From CAYGTK01 sp964352775 (GTDB lineage Bacteria; Bacteroidota; Bacteroidia; Chitinophagales; CAIOSU01): a stretch of DNA of 14,178 bases. The DNA lies in assembly GCA_964352775.1 (NCBI GenBank), contig CAYGTK010000110.1, positions 1 through 14,178 on the forward strand, in the 5' to 3' direction. Of this stretch, positions 1-7,493 are shown in pieces (the stretch's first letter is position 1; each line of letters starts with the position of its first letter). The notes under the pieces are model-generated. The model saw only the letters and a program-made list of their open reading frames with translations. It was not told where the DNA came from and made no database searches. The translations under genes and the position numbers were made by a program.

Positions 1-1
1 A

Positions 2-835
2 GAACAGAGAGTTGAAGGGGCTCCCAAATATGACTACGTATTTTACCTATTTACTGAAGGAAAAGTAAACAAATATTACCCAAATCTCGGACCTAGCAAA
101 GCTCCATTATCTTGTGAAATGTTTACCGATACTACCACTAACAAAATTAAGGTAGCAGGTATTTATACTGAACTTTCCAACCAAAACCTCTCTCCCGATG
201 GTGTGTTTTTTGCTACTCTGACAGCCTCAGCGCAAGTTGACTTTGAAACGCACAAGTTTAAACCTGAAACTCTGAAACAGCTGTTGAGTGAAAAAGCTCA
301 AAAAGAAAACTGGCCTTTGAAAAATAATATTAACCTAGGAAGTATGCTTGTGCATGACAACGGTACTTACTCATTTATTGGGGAAGTTGGTTTTTCTAAA
401 AGTTCTTCTTCCGGTGGTTCTTTACAAATACAGAAAGAAATGCTTATACCTACGTTTTCAGCCGATGGTGAGCTTTTAAATATGAGAGTAATAAGTAAAG
501 AGTTGACAGCACAAAGCCGCATACTTACTTCTTACAATACTTTCCATAAAGGAAATGATGTTTTCATTTTTTTTAATCACGTAATATCTTTAACCGAAGC
601 CAAGGCTATGGGATTGGATGTAAGTGCAAAAAACTCTGTTAGGCCAGTTTTTACTGATATGGTCTATTTTAATGTAAATGAAAATCAGACAGAACGAAAA
701 ACCGTAATATTTAGCAGAGACATTAAAAAGTTTTTTCTAGCCAAGTTAACAGGCCATGCCAAAGAAGGAGTATTCTTATTGGGTGCTGCAAAAAGTGATA
801 AACTCCAATTCGGTGTATTAGACTTAAACAGGTAG
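2..835 (+). CDS. Unrecognised protein, 5' end outside the window
   Basis: The reading frame is open from base 2 to the TAG at 833-835, giving 277 visible codons. The first internal ATG (119) is not the start, because clearly protein-like sequence (for example YDYVFYLFTEGKVNKYY) is encoded upstream in the same frame without a stop. I do not recognise the family. The visible part is soluble in character, with alternating hydrophobic and polar residues that suggest repeated beta strands, and no membrane segment. A Ser/Gly-rich stretch (KSSSSGGS) lies near the middle. It ends 106 bp before the VWA gene on the same strand with no obvious terminator between, so readthrough is possible. A beta-propeller or similar beta-rich fold is a guess only. 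Confidence 0.75.
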   Translation, partial: EQRVEGAPKYDYVFYLFTEGKVNKYYPNLGPSKAPLSCEMFTDTTTNKIKVAGIYTELSNQNLSPDGVFFATLTASAQVDFETHKFKPETLKQLLSEKAQKENWPLKNNINLGSMLVHDNGTYSFIGEVGFSKSSSSGGSLQIQKEMLIPTFSADGELLNMRVISKELTAQSRILTSYNTFHKGNDVFIFFNHVISLTEAKAMGLDVSAKNSVRPVFTDMVYFNVNENQTERKTVIFSRDIKKFFLAKLTGHAKEGVFLLGAAKSDKLQFGVLDLNR

Positions 836-840
836 GTTTG
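833..840 (+). promoter_or_regulatory. Possible -7 promoter element (TAGGTTTG)
   Basis: TAGGTTTG matches the Bacteroidota -7 consensus TAnnTTTG at all six fixed positions and overlaps the stop codon of the upstream gene. It would give the VWA gene at 942 its own transcript with a leader of roughly 95 nt. A clear -33 TTG is not seen at the expected distance, so this is tentative. Confidence 0.3.
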
Positions 841-941
841 ATAGCACCTTGTTAAAACATGTTAAGAAAACATAGCTACTACAATTAGTGGTAGACCATG
901 TTACGTTATGGGGTTATTACTAAGCACAACAAATACACCCC

Positions 942-2363
942 ATGCGCACCTTCACCGCCATCACTGCAAGCTTAACTGCTATAGTTCTCCTTTTTGTTCT
1001 ATTGTACGACCCCGAAACGGAGACTACATCTTCCCAATTATTAGCCTTAGCAACCTTTGAGGATGAGTTTACTGGCGAAAGGAAAGGTCTTTTAACCCTA
1101 TCTGCTGCAGTAGATAACAAGCTGTTTTATACTGATTCCGACTCTCAACACATTTACATGATGGTGAGTGCTACTGCCGATAGCTTTACCGGTATTAAGG
1201 AAAGAAGCCCACTCAATATTTCATTAGTACTTGATAGAAGTGGATCTATGAACGGAAATGGAAAACTAGACTATGTAAAAAAGGCTGCCCAATTAGTAGT
1301 AGACAATTTAGAGCAAGACGACCAACTTTCAGTTGTTGACTATGATGATAATGTAGAGGTACTCTATTCACAAGCCAGAGTGACCAATAAAGCAGCATTG
1401 AAAGCTAAAATTGCAGAGCTGTATCCTGACGGATCGACCAATTTAAGTGGTGGTATGCTTGAGGGATATAACCAAGTAGTAAGCACAATAACAGATAGGC
1501 AAGTAAATAGGGTATTACTACTCTCTGATGGATTGGCAAATCAAGGTATAACAGTACCTAGCGAGCTAATAAGACTGGTTGAAGCAAAATACAAAAATGA
1601 AAATGTAGCTATAAGTACATTTGGAGTAGGCGCCGATTTTAATGAAGATATAATGACCGACCTTGCCGAAAATGGTATGGGTAACTACTACTTTATTGAT
1701 GAGGCAGATAAGATACCCGAGATATTTGCAAAAGAGCTAAATGGATTACTAAATGTAGTTGCTCAAAATACCGAGTTGAAAATAGCATTTCCACCAACCC
1801 AGCTTGATGTAGTAAAAGTGTATGGCTATGAACATCAAGAAAATAATGGGACCATAAGTATCGACTTGAACGATGTATACTCAAAAGAAGAAAAAATGGT
1901 ACTTGTTAAATTCAAGATAAAAGGAGAGCTAACAAAAACATTAAGCCTTACATCTACCCTATCTTACGATGATGTGGTGAATGAGTACGACCGCGAAGTT
2001 CTTAGTGCAGAGTTAGAAGTAAGTCCCACTAATGATAAAGCAGGTTATACAGCAAGTAGAAATGAAACCGTACTTCAGCATTTAGCTTTATTCCATAGTA
2101 ATGAAGTACTAGAACTTGCAACTCAACTGGTTGATAGAGGTGAATATGATAAAGCCCGAGAGCTAGTCAATTTAAACCAAGTAAGAATGGACAGCACCTT
2201 TGTAAAGATCGGTAAGAACGAAAAACTAGATAAGCTTTATAAAGACAATTCCCTTTACCGCGATGATCTGGAAAATGTGGAACAACAGAGCTCATACGAT
2301 CGCAAGATGATGCAGAAATCAAATAAAAGTAAGGTTTACAATACAAAGAAAAACAAAAAGTAA
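942..2363 (+). CDS. VWA domain protein, N-terminally anchored or exported
   Basis: This 473-residue protein starts with a hydrophobic segment (residues about 6-22), either an uncleaved signal anchor or a signal peptide; no lipobox cysteine is seen. A von Willebrand factor A domain spans about 92-265 with a complete metal-ion-dependent adhesion site: D98, S100 and S102 in DRSGSM, T166 in GSTN, and D196 in LLSDG. The layout resembles bacterial YfbK-type or 'Ca-activated chloride channel-like' VWA proteins, which use the metal site for protein binding. The part after residue 270 is probably beta-rich, followed by a helical stretch (about 370-450) and a Lys-rich tail. The start is fixed by an in-frame TAA at 921-923, making 942 the first ATG. 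No Shine-Dalgarno is visible. No partner genes (MoxR, BatA/B) are adjacent, so the specific role is unknown. Confidence 0.9.
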   Translation: MRTFTAITASLTAIVLLFVLLYDPETETTSSQLLALATFEDEFTGERKGLLTLSAAVDNKLFYTDSDSQHIYMMVSATADSFTGIKERSPLNISLVLDRSGSMNGNGKLDYVKKAAQLVVDNLEQDDQLSVVDYDDNVEVLYSQARVTNKAALKAKIAELYPDGSTNLSGGMLEGYNQVVSTITDRQVNRVLLLSDGLANQGITVPSELIRLVEAKYKNENVAISTFGVGADFNEDIMTDLAENGMGNYYFIDEADKIPEIFAKELNGLLNVVAQNTELKIAFPPTQLDVVKVYGYEHQENNGTISIDLNDVYSKEEKMVLVKFKIKGELTKTLSLTSTLSYDDVVNEYDREVLSAELEVSPTNDKAGYTASRNETVLQHLALFHSNEVLELATQLVDRGEYDKARELVNLNQVRMDSTFVKIGKNEKLDKLYKDNSLYRDDLENVEQQSSYDRKMMQKSNKSKVYNTKKNKK

Positions 2364-2426
2364 CCTTCTAAAAGAATCCCCCTTCCCTGTTTTTTTCAGT
2401 AGCCGATCCCAAGGCTACATCAGTTT

Positions 2427-2460
2427 GACAGCCGCGCCCCCCAGCGCGGTTGTCTTTTTA
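2427..2460 (+). terminator. Intrinsic terminator after the VWA gene
   Basis: GACAGCCGCG pairs with CGCGGTTGTC (one G-T pair) as part of a GC-rich stem spanning 2427-2454, followed by TTTTTA. It lies 63 bp after the VWA stop codon and separates that gene from the tRNA. Confidence 0.88.
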
Positions 2461-2492
2461 TTGAGGTATAACGATCTATTGATCTATACTAT

Positions 2493-2500
2493 TACCTTTG
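2493..2500 (+). promoter_or_regulatory. -7 promoter element of tRNA-Val (TACCTTTG)
   Basis: TACCTTTG matches the Bacteroidota -7 consensus TAnnTTTG exactly and sits 10 bp before the tRNA 5' end, right for transcription starting just upstream of the mature tRNA. A TTG at 2479-2481 is closer than the usual -33 spacing, so the upstream element is uncertain. Confidence 0.6.
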
Positions 2501-2510
2501 TGCGCTTAAA

Positions 2511-2585
2511 GGGTCATTAGCTCAGTTGGTTTAGAGCGCTGCCTTGACAGGGCAGAGGTCACTGGTTCGAATCCAGTATGACCCA
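2511..2585 (+). tRNA. tRNA-Val (anticodon GAC)
   Basis: A full 75-nt cloverleaf can be drawn by hand: acceptor GGGTCAT/ATGACCC with discriminator A at 2585; D stem GCTC/GAGC; anticodon stem CTGCC/GGCAG with loop TTGACAG (anticodon GAC at 2546-2548, reading GUC/GUU valine codons); T stem ACTGG/CCAGT with loop TTCGAAT. CCA is not encoded. The integrase gene begins 240 bp downstream on the same strand, so this tRNA may be the attachment site of an element. Confidence 0.96.
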
Positions 2586-2609
2586 CTAAGCAGCGATGCA
2601 AAGACCTGC

Positions 2610-2652
2610 AAAAAAGCGTAAATAGCACATAAACAGATGTTTACGCTTTTTT
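2610..2652 (+). terminator. Hairpin terminator after tRNA-Val, possibly bidirectional
   Basis: A perfect 13-bp stem, with arms at 2610-2622 (A-run then GCGTAAA) and 2640-2652 (TTTACGC then T-run), encloses a 17-nt loop. The stem ends in a run of T on the + strand, with the matching A-run at its other foot, so it could end transcription from either side. It starts 25 bp after the tRNA. Confidence 0.75.
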
Positions 2653-2665
2653 ATTTTAGCACATA
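2623..2665. repeat. Two copies of a 9-bp direct repeat, TAGCACATA
   Basis: TAGCACATA occurs at 2623-2631 and again at 2657-2665, 34 bp apart start to start. The first copy lies in the loop of the terminator hairpin. Short direct repeats beside an integrase gene can be arm-type binding sites of tyrosine recombinases, but that is inference, and the repeat is short enough to be chance. Confidence 0.45.
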
Positions 2666-2695
2666 GGTGCAAGAAAAAGCAGGCATTTGTAGGCG

Positions 2696-2738
2696 AATCT
2701 GGTGGACTTTTGTTTTCAGGAAAAAAGTCCACCAGATT
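2696..2738. repeat. Perfect 16-bp inverted repeat with 11-nt centre, upstream of the integrase
   Basis: AATCTGGTGGACTTTT (2696-2711) is exactly complementary to AAAAGTCCACCAGATT (2723-2738), with an 11-nt centre. It is not followed by a T-run on either strand, which argues against a simple terminator. It lies 86 bp before the integrase start, so it could be a regulatory or recombinase/excisionase binding site, or a recombination core with paired arms. Confidence 0.8.
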
Positions 2739-2824
2739 TGAGGTCTTTTGCGCTGATATTCAGCCGTTTGCATTTTTGAAATTAACGTTTTCGGGATACT
2801 TTAACCCAAAACATCATTTCTACT

Positions 2825-4033
2825 ATGCAAACATTCAATCTTCGGTTCTTCATAAAGAAGACCAAACCCCTTAGAAACGGTAAATGCCCAGTGTACCTAA
2901 GGGTCAAGGTAAACCGAACCTCAAAGGAATTCTCTATTAAACAATCCGTACACCCCGATGATTGGCTCCCTCAGGTCCAACGGGCCAGTGGACATTCGAA
3001 GGAAGATAAGTTGGTAAACAGGGAGATAGATAGTATACAAACCTGTGTTCATGGCACTTGGAGGTCAATTCTGGAAAATGGTGAGGAAGTAGATGCCAAT
3101 ACAGTTGTGAACAGGGCATTTGGGAAGGAGGAAGGCGAAGTACGATTATTAGATTACTACCAGCAGCAGATAGATTGGATGCACGAACGCATCGGTAGCG
3201 ACTTCAGAGCAGTTACTATACTGCGCTACGGTACGGCGATTAGGCATTTAAGAAACTTTGTAAAGGTTGTGCTTGAAAAAGAAGATTTGTCGATCAAACA
3301 GGTGGACTTCAATTTCTTGACCCAATTTGAACATTTCCTTAAGACCAAACTTCACCACCATCACAACACAGCAGTAAAGAACTTAAGGTACTTAAAGAGG
3401 ATAATAAATATAGCCTTCCGGTCTGGTCTAATTAGTAAAGATCCATTTTTGCACTTGCCCTTGAGAACAAAGAAGATTGATAAAGTATTTCTCACTAAAG
3501 TGGAACTGCACTCTATTCAAATCAAAAAGTTTGATCTGCATCGCCTAAACGAAGTAAGGGACATGTTTCTTTTCTGTTGCTATACTGGGCTGGCTTATAT
3601 AGATGCTAAAAACCTTAGTGCTCAGCACCTAAGCATTGACGAATATGGCAACCAGTGGATAAAAAAGCCAAGAGAAAAGACCAACGAGCTTTCCCGCATA
3701 CCAATATTACCGCCAGCAATGCGGTTACTTAGTAAATACCAAAATCACCTAAAAAGCAAGTTGAAAGGCGTTTGTTTACCATTCTACAGCAACCAAAAGA
3801 TGAACAGCTACTTAAAGGAGATAGCCGATCTATGTAGTATCGACAAAAAGCTCACCACGCATGTAGCACGCTATACCTTCGCCACAACCATTATGGCATC
3901 TAATGGAGTTCCTTCAAAAACGCTAGCAAAGATGATGGGCCATACCAACACGCAAATGACCGACCAATATGCTCAGATGGTGGATGAACGTATTGTAGCT
4001 GATTTGGGGGATGTGTTTGAGCAGTTTAGATAG
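2825..4033 (+). CDS. Tyrosine recombinase / site-specific integrase (Bacteroidetes type)
   Basis: At 402 residues this has the usual length and three-part layout of Bacteroidota integrases: an N-terminal arm-binding domain (about 1-90), a SAM-like core-binding domain (about 105-205) and a C-terminal catalytic domain (about 220-395). Visible catalytic residues are a lysine near K285 (REKT), H346 and R349 (HVAR), H373 (GHT) and the nucleophile Y382 (DQYAQM). The first catalytic arginine position is occupied by A257 in TGLAYID; loss of this Arg is known in relatives such as IntDOT, so the enzyme may still be active. It lies just after a tRNA-Val gene, which suggests it once integrated an element there. 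The alternative is a DNA-inversion recombinase linked to a type I restriction locus, since an hsdM remnant is next door. No Shine-Dalgarno is seen. Confidence 0.93.
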   Translation: MQTFNLRFFIKKTKPLRNGKCPVYLRVKVNRTSKEFSIKQSVHPDDWLPQVQRASGHSKEDKLVNREIDSIQTCVHGTWRSILENGEEVDANTVVNRAFGKEEGEVRLLDYYQQQIDWMHERIGSDFRAVTILRYGTAIRHLRNFVKVVLEKEDLSIKQVDFNFLTQFEHFLKTKLHHHHNTAVKNLRYLKRIINIAFRSGLISKDPFLHLPLRTKKIDKVFLTKVELHSIQIKKFDLHRLNEVRDMFLFCCYTGLAYIDAKNLSAQHLSIDEYGNQWIKKPREKTNELSRIPILPPAMRLLSKYQNHLKSKLKGVCLPFYSNQKMNSYLKEIADLCSIDKKLTTHVARYTFATTIMASNGVPSKTLAKMMGHTNTQMTDQYAQMVDERIVADLGDVFEQFR

Positions 4034-4046
4034 GTAACGGATATAA

Positions 4047-4613
4047 CTACAATTCATCCGCAATTTCCCTAAAACTTGCTAGCCCAGCTTCAATATCATC
4101 TATTATCTCAGTAGCTAATACATCAGGATCAGGTAAGTTATCTAAATCAGCTAGGCTTTTATCCTTTAGCCAGAAGATGTCCAAATTGGTTTTATCTCTA
4201 CTTAGTATTTCTTCGTAACTGAATTTTCGCCAACGGCCTTCGGAATTCTCCTCGCTCCAAGTTTCTCTGCGACCGCTCCTATTATTAGTTTTGTATTGCT
4301 CTATAAAAGGATCTATATCCGCTAGTCGTAGGGGCTTATTTTTAAGTGTGTGGTGTATGTTGGTTCTGTAATCATACACCCATACATCTTTTGTCCAAGC
4401 TTGTTTTGCTGCGGGTTTATTGTCAAAAAAAAGCACGTTAGCCTTCACGCCTTGTGCGTGAAATATTCCCGTTGGTAATCTTAAAATTGTGTGCAGGTCA
4501 GTAGTTTTCAATATTTCTTTCCGAACCGTTTCGCCTGCACCACCTTCAAACAATACATTATCCGGCAATACTACTGCGGCTTGCCCATCAATTTTGAGCA
4601 GGGTTTTAATGTG
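4047..4613 (-). pseudogene. hsdM: Truncated type I restriction-modification methylase subunit (HsdM), C-terminal stump
   Basis: Only the C-terminal part remains, about 188 codons. It contains stretches typical of HsdM: AAVVLPDNVLFEGGAGETVR, LHTILRLPTGIF, GVKANVLFFD and NLDIFWLKD. The frame is closed upstream by a TAA (4614-4616) exactly where intact relatives continue with coding sequence, and no ATG start is available; the nearest start-like codon is a TTG at 4566-4568 inside a conserved stretch. The AdoMet-binding motif and the NPPF-type catalytic motif lie upstream in the family and are missing, so it cannot methylate DNA. Neither hsdS nor hsdR is in the window. It faces the integrase gene, with 13 bp between the two stop codons. 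Recognition of the family is from memory of conserved motifs. Confidence 0.85.
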
Positions 4614-4716
4614 TTATTCAACAAGTAGCTCGAAACATTCAAAAACAACTAGTATACTAATTCAAAATAGCCAAACAAAAGTAGTCAACAGAAATAGACA
4701 GATAAGAAATCTAGCT

Positions 4717-4753
4717 AAAACAAAAGCTCCGATAAGTGAACACCATCGGAGCT
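4717..4753 (-). terminator. Intrinsic terminator for the leftward PKD/T9SS gene
   Basis: On the - strand, AGCTCCGAT and ATCGGAGCT form a perfect 9-bp stem around an 11-nt loop, followed by TTTTGTTTT. It lies 53 bp beyond the stop codon of the gene at 4806-7283, and also shields the hsdM stump from readthrough. Confidence 0.85.
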
Positions 4754-4805
4754 AAATATGGCAAGATTAGCTACAAACTCGCCATTTACTTTTTCTATTG
4801 GACTA

Positions 4806-7283
4806 TTATTGGCTAATAAATATTTTTTGGCTTTTTTGACTTCCACTGGCGGTTATTTGTACCACATAATATCCAGATGCCAAGCCATTTAATGATATAG
4901 AATGGCTTCCTACTAGTGTATTAATGCCTTTTTTTTGCAGCAATGTTTTACCAACCATATCAATGATACTTACCTCGGCCAATTCATTTATATTTTCGTA
5001 TTGTACATGCAGTAGCTGTCCACCATCGTGTCCAATTTTAATGGCTGATTGTAATGGTACATCAATTCCCACGGTAGTTTTAGCATTAACCGTAATTTCT
5101 AATGATTGTGTATCGTCACAATAATCATTGCTGCTGGTGAGTGTAACCGTATAAGTGCCAGGGTTTGTGTAGGTATAGGTAGTAGTTGTTTCGTCACTCA
5201 TTGTAGAGCCATCGCCAAAATCCCAAAAGTTTCCAGTTGCCTTCTCAGTGAAGTCTGAAAAATCAATAGGCTCACCCACTTCAGAATTTTGTGTGCTTAC
5301 TGAAAAATCGGCAACAATAGCTGGGATTTCGTTTACTACTATATTTTGATTAATACTGTAACCATAGCTGTTAACAACGTTAATCGTGTAGGTTCCACCC
5401 TCTAAGCCAACCAAACTAAAAATGCCATTAAAAGATAGTAAAGTATCAACTTCATTGCCCTCATCATCTTGCACGTAAACATCCCAAACTGCCGAACCTG
5501 CTTGGTTTAGGTTAATAACACCATCGTTACCTGAACAAGTAGTGGAAGTTGATTCTACCTCTAAAGGTGGTGTAAACCGTAAATGAAAACGGGCAGTTGT
5601 ATCATGTGCTAGCACATCAAAAGTATAAGTGGTTAGCGAACGAATATCGTAAACTGTACCGTTTTTTAAGTCTTCTAGAAAAACTTGTTGCATTGGCGCA
5701 AAGCCTGTTATTCCATCAAAGGTTAATTCAAAAGTAGCTGCGGTATGGTGTTCAACAACTACGGGAACAATTACGTCTTCCGTAATAGTAGGTAAACCAT
5801 TAATAGCAAAATCGCTGCCATTGTAAGTAGTATAAATAAGCGTTTCCATACCGTTATCTGTGCGTAGTTTCATGGCATCATAATCGGCATCAGTACCCGC
5901 ACTAGTGGCATTAGGGTCAAAGCGCACTACCGTTTCGTCGTGCGCATTGGTCGCATCTACAAGTATCTTTAACGTGTTATTGGGCAAACCCAACTGCCTT
6001 TGAAAGGCTGGGTCTTGATTGGTGCGATGGCTGTTACTCATAGTTACAGTACCACTGCCGGGGCTAGAAACACGTACAAACACGCCCTGCATGGAGGGTA
6101 TGTATTGCGACCCACCATTTACGGAAATACCCCCCTTTTGATAATAAGCATATTGACCAGAACCCACACCAGTCAAATCATCCTGCCAATAGTTTACCGT
6201 TGCGTCGACATTGGTAAGCACGCTTTGTTCCCAATCTATTGCCGATGGGTGGCCATTTCCAATTAAGTTAAATCCATCATGGGCTACACCATTACTGCTA
6301 TGCGTAACTGTGTACGTGCGGTTTGCTGCTGAATGATCGTAGGTGCCTTCTATATCAACTACTGTGTTACCCGCCATGTACAGTGTTACCCCAACACCCG
6401 GATTAATTACGTCGCTTAAAGCGTTAAATGAATTCCATCCCTGAAAAACGTCGAGACTTGGATTATTCTCATCATAATAAAACAGATTGGGGAAGTTATT
6501 GGCGTCATTAACATTACCTCCTAAGTTTTGCAAGCTGATGTTATCATTCAAGTCTGCCGCTGTAAAGCCAGAATTAACAGGTGAGTGGAAGTGACGATAA
6601 CCAGTACCGCTACTCACATATCTTTCCATGGTAAAATTACCGTTTACATTACCTGTTCCCGAACCATCAATACGCCCTGTTCTTGTAGGTGTAGAGGCAA
6701 TAGTAAGATTGCCGTTGGAAGTAAGTATGCCTTGGTCTAGAAACAATTCGTACAATACCTGCTTTGGGCTGGTAAGGTTTACGCCAGCAGCATTGTTAAT
6801 ACGAATGGCTCCAGGATTGCTAGCTGCTCCATAACTAGGCCATTCAGCCGTGGCTGTAGTGGCAGTTGTTCCATTGTATATCAAACTGGCATTGGCATCA
6901 TATTCTAGCGCACCACCAGTATTAACCACGGTACCCCCTTGCATGAAAAGGGCATTGGTTATAAGGTGTGTACCTGTTGAAACCGTAACCAATCCTCCCT
7001 CAATAACTACATCGTTAAAATCTGTAGTACCGCTAAGGGTAGCATTGCCTGAAAACACTACGGTACCATCTACATTCTGTGTGCCGTTGTTCACCCAGTT
7101 CTCTTCTACTTTTACAGTACCGCTATTACTAATGGCACTAGCCCCGTCGGCTTCCATACTACCACCTGCATTTACAGCAGTATTTGATTCAATATTGAAC
7201 ACAGCTCCATTAATGGTAATATCTGCTTTTGCAGAATAACAAAAGAGGAGTAGGAAAGAAAGGAGGAGTGTATATGTTCTCAT
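4806..7283 (-). CDS. Secreted PKD-domain protein with a T9SS type A-like C-terminal domain
   Basis: This 825-residue protein opens with a signal peptide (about 1-20, cleavage near SAKA). Residues about 21-200 are rich in Gly, Thr, Asn and Val in short strand-like repeats, resembling a beta-solenoid. A block with ERYVSSGTGYRHFHSPV (near 227) is common in Bacteroidota surface proteins. A short domain with TTCSGNDG (about 574-650) resembles an SprB-type repeat. A PKD domain follows (about 653-735; FWDFGDGS, GTYTVTLT). The last 90 residues fold like a T9SS sorting domain (VSIIDMVGK, LASGYYVVQI, QKIFIS) but lack the usual YPNP opening. Expected route is Sec, then T9SS to the surface or medium, with a likely adhesin or surface role. 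Its N-terminal repeats resemble those of the protein at 10717-12396, suggesting paralogy. No Shine-Dalgarno is seen. A 210-bp gap upstream suggests its own promoter. Confidence 0.9.
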   Translation of the reverse strand: MRTYTLLLSFLLLFCYSAKADITINGAVFNIESNTAVNAGGSMEADGASAISNSGTVKVEENWVNNGTQNVDGTVVFSGNATLSGTTDFNDVVIEGGLVTVSTGTHLITNALFMQGGTVVNTGGALEYDANASLIYNGTTATTATAEWPSYGAASNPGAIRINNAAGVNLTSPKQVLYELFLDQGILTSNGNLTIASTPTRTGRIDGSGTGNVNGNFTMERYVSSGTGYRHFHSPVNSGFTAADLNDNISLQNLGGNVNDANNFPNLFYYDENNPSLDVFQGWNSFNALSDVINPGVGVTLYMAGNTVVDIEGTYDHSAANRTYTVTHSSNGVAHDGFNLIGNGHPSAIDWEQSVLTNVDATVNYWQDDLTGVGSGQYAYYQKGGISVNGGSQYIPSMQGVFVRVSSPGSGTVTMSNSHRTNQDPAFQRQLGLPNNTLKILVDATNAHDETVVRFDPNATSAGTDADYDAMKLRTDNGMETLIYTTYNGSDFAINGLPTITEDVIVPVVVEHHTAATFELTFDGITGFAPMQQVFLEDLKNGTVYDIRSLTTYTFDVLAHDTTARFHLRFTPPLEVESTSTTCSGNDGVINLNQAGSAVWDVYVQDDEGNEVDTLLSFNGIFSLVGLEGGTYTINVVNSYGYSINQNIVVNEIPAIVADFSVSTQNSEVGEPIDFSDFTEKATGNFWDFGDGSTMSDETTTTYTYTNPGTYTVTLTSSNDYCDDTQSLEITVNAKTTVGIDVPLQSAIKIGHDGGQLLHVQYENINELAEVSIIDMVGKTLLQKKGINTLVGSHSISLNGLASGYYVVQITASGSQKSQKIFISQ

Positions 7284-7378
7284 AATTTTAATATTCTTTT
7301 TGACGTAATCTTAAGCCAAGTTAGCTCTCGGTATAAATAACTCAAAGTGATGCGTACATACTCTGAATAATTTATAAA

Positions 7379-7440
7379 TGCAATTTCATGGTTTGCTTAA
7401 GCAATAGCAAAGACACTTAAGGTCAGAAATTTGAATTGCA
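7379..7440. repeat. 12-bp palindrome inside a 7-bp inverted repeat, intergenic
   Basis: TTGCTTAAGCAA (7393-7404) is a perfect palindrome. TGCAATT (7379-7385) and AATTGCA (7434-7440) form a wider inverted pair around it. It lies between the stop of the large type B gene (7494) and the start of the PKD gene (7283), the region where the latter's promoter would be expected. Operator function is speculative. Nothing else stands out in 7284-7493: no exact TAnnTTTG match on the - strand and no clear terminator. Confidence 0.35.
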
Positions 7441-7493
7441 AGGTTGATGTTACCATTATCACTAATCACCAATCGGTTTATTATGCCCTTGTA

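Noticed and set aside
4650..4659. 10-bp palindrome TAGTATACTA
   Set aside because: Short and AT-rich in non-coding DNA, with no neighbouring element to give it meaning.
4676..4683. TACTTTTG on the - strand, an exact TAnnTTTG match
   Set aside because: It lies downstream of a leftward terminator and upstream only of the hsdM stump, with no TTG at a suitable distance. It is probably chance in AT-rich DNA.
4489..4755. An 88-codon + strand reading frame
   Set aside because: It lies antisense to the hsdM stump, runs into the terminator hairpin and has low-complexity Ser/Thr/Asn content. It looks like a shadow frame.
2586..4805. Second copy of the tRNA-Val 3' end as attR
   Set aside because: No second copy of the T-arm/acceptor sequence was found by eye in the window, so the right end of any island cannot be placed.
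6850..7239. A 129-codon + strand reading frame
   Set aside because: It is antisense to the signal peptide and repeat region of the PKD gene. Its Val/Pro/Thr-rich composition mirrors the Gly/Thr/Asn-rich sense strand.
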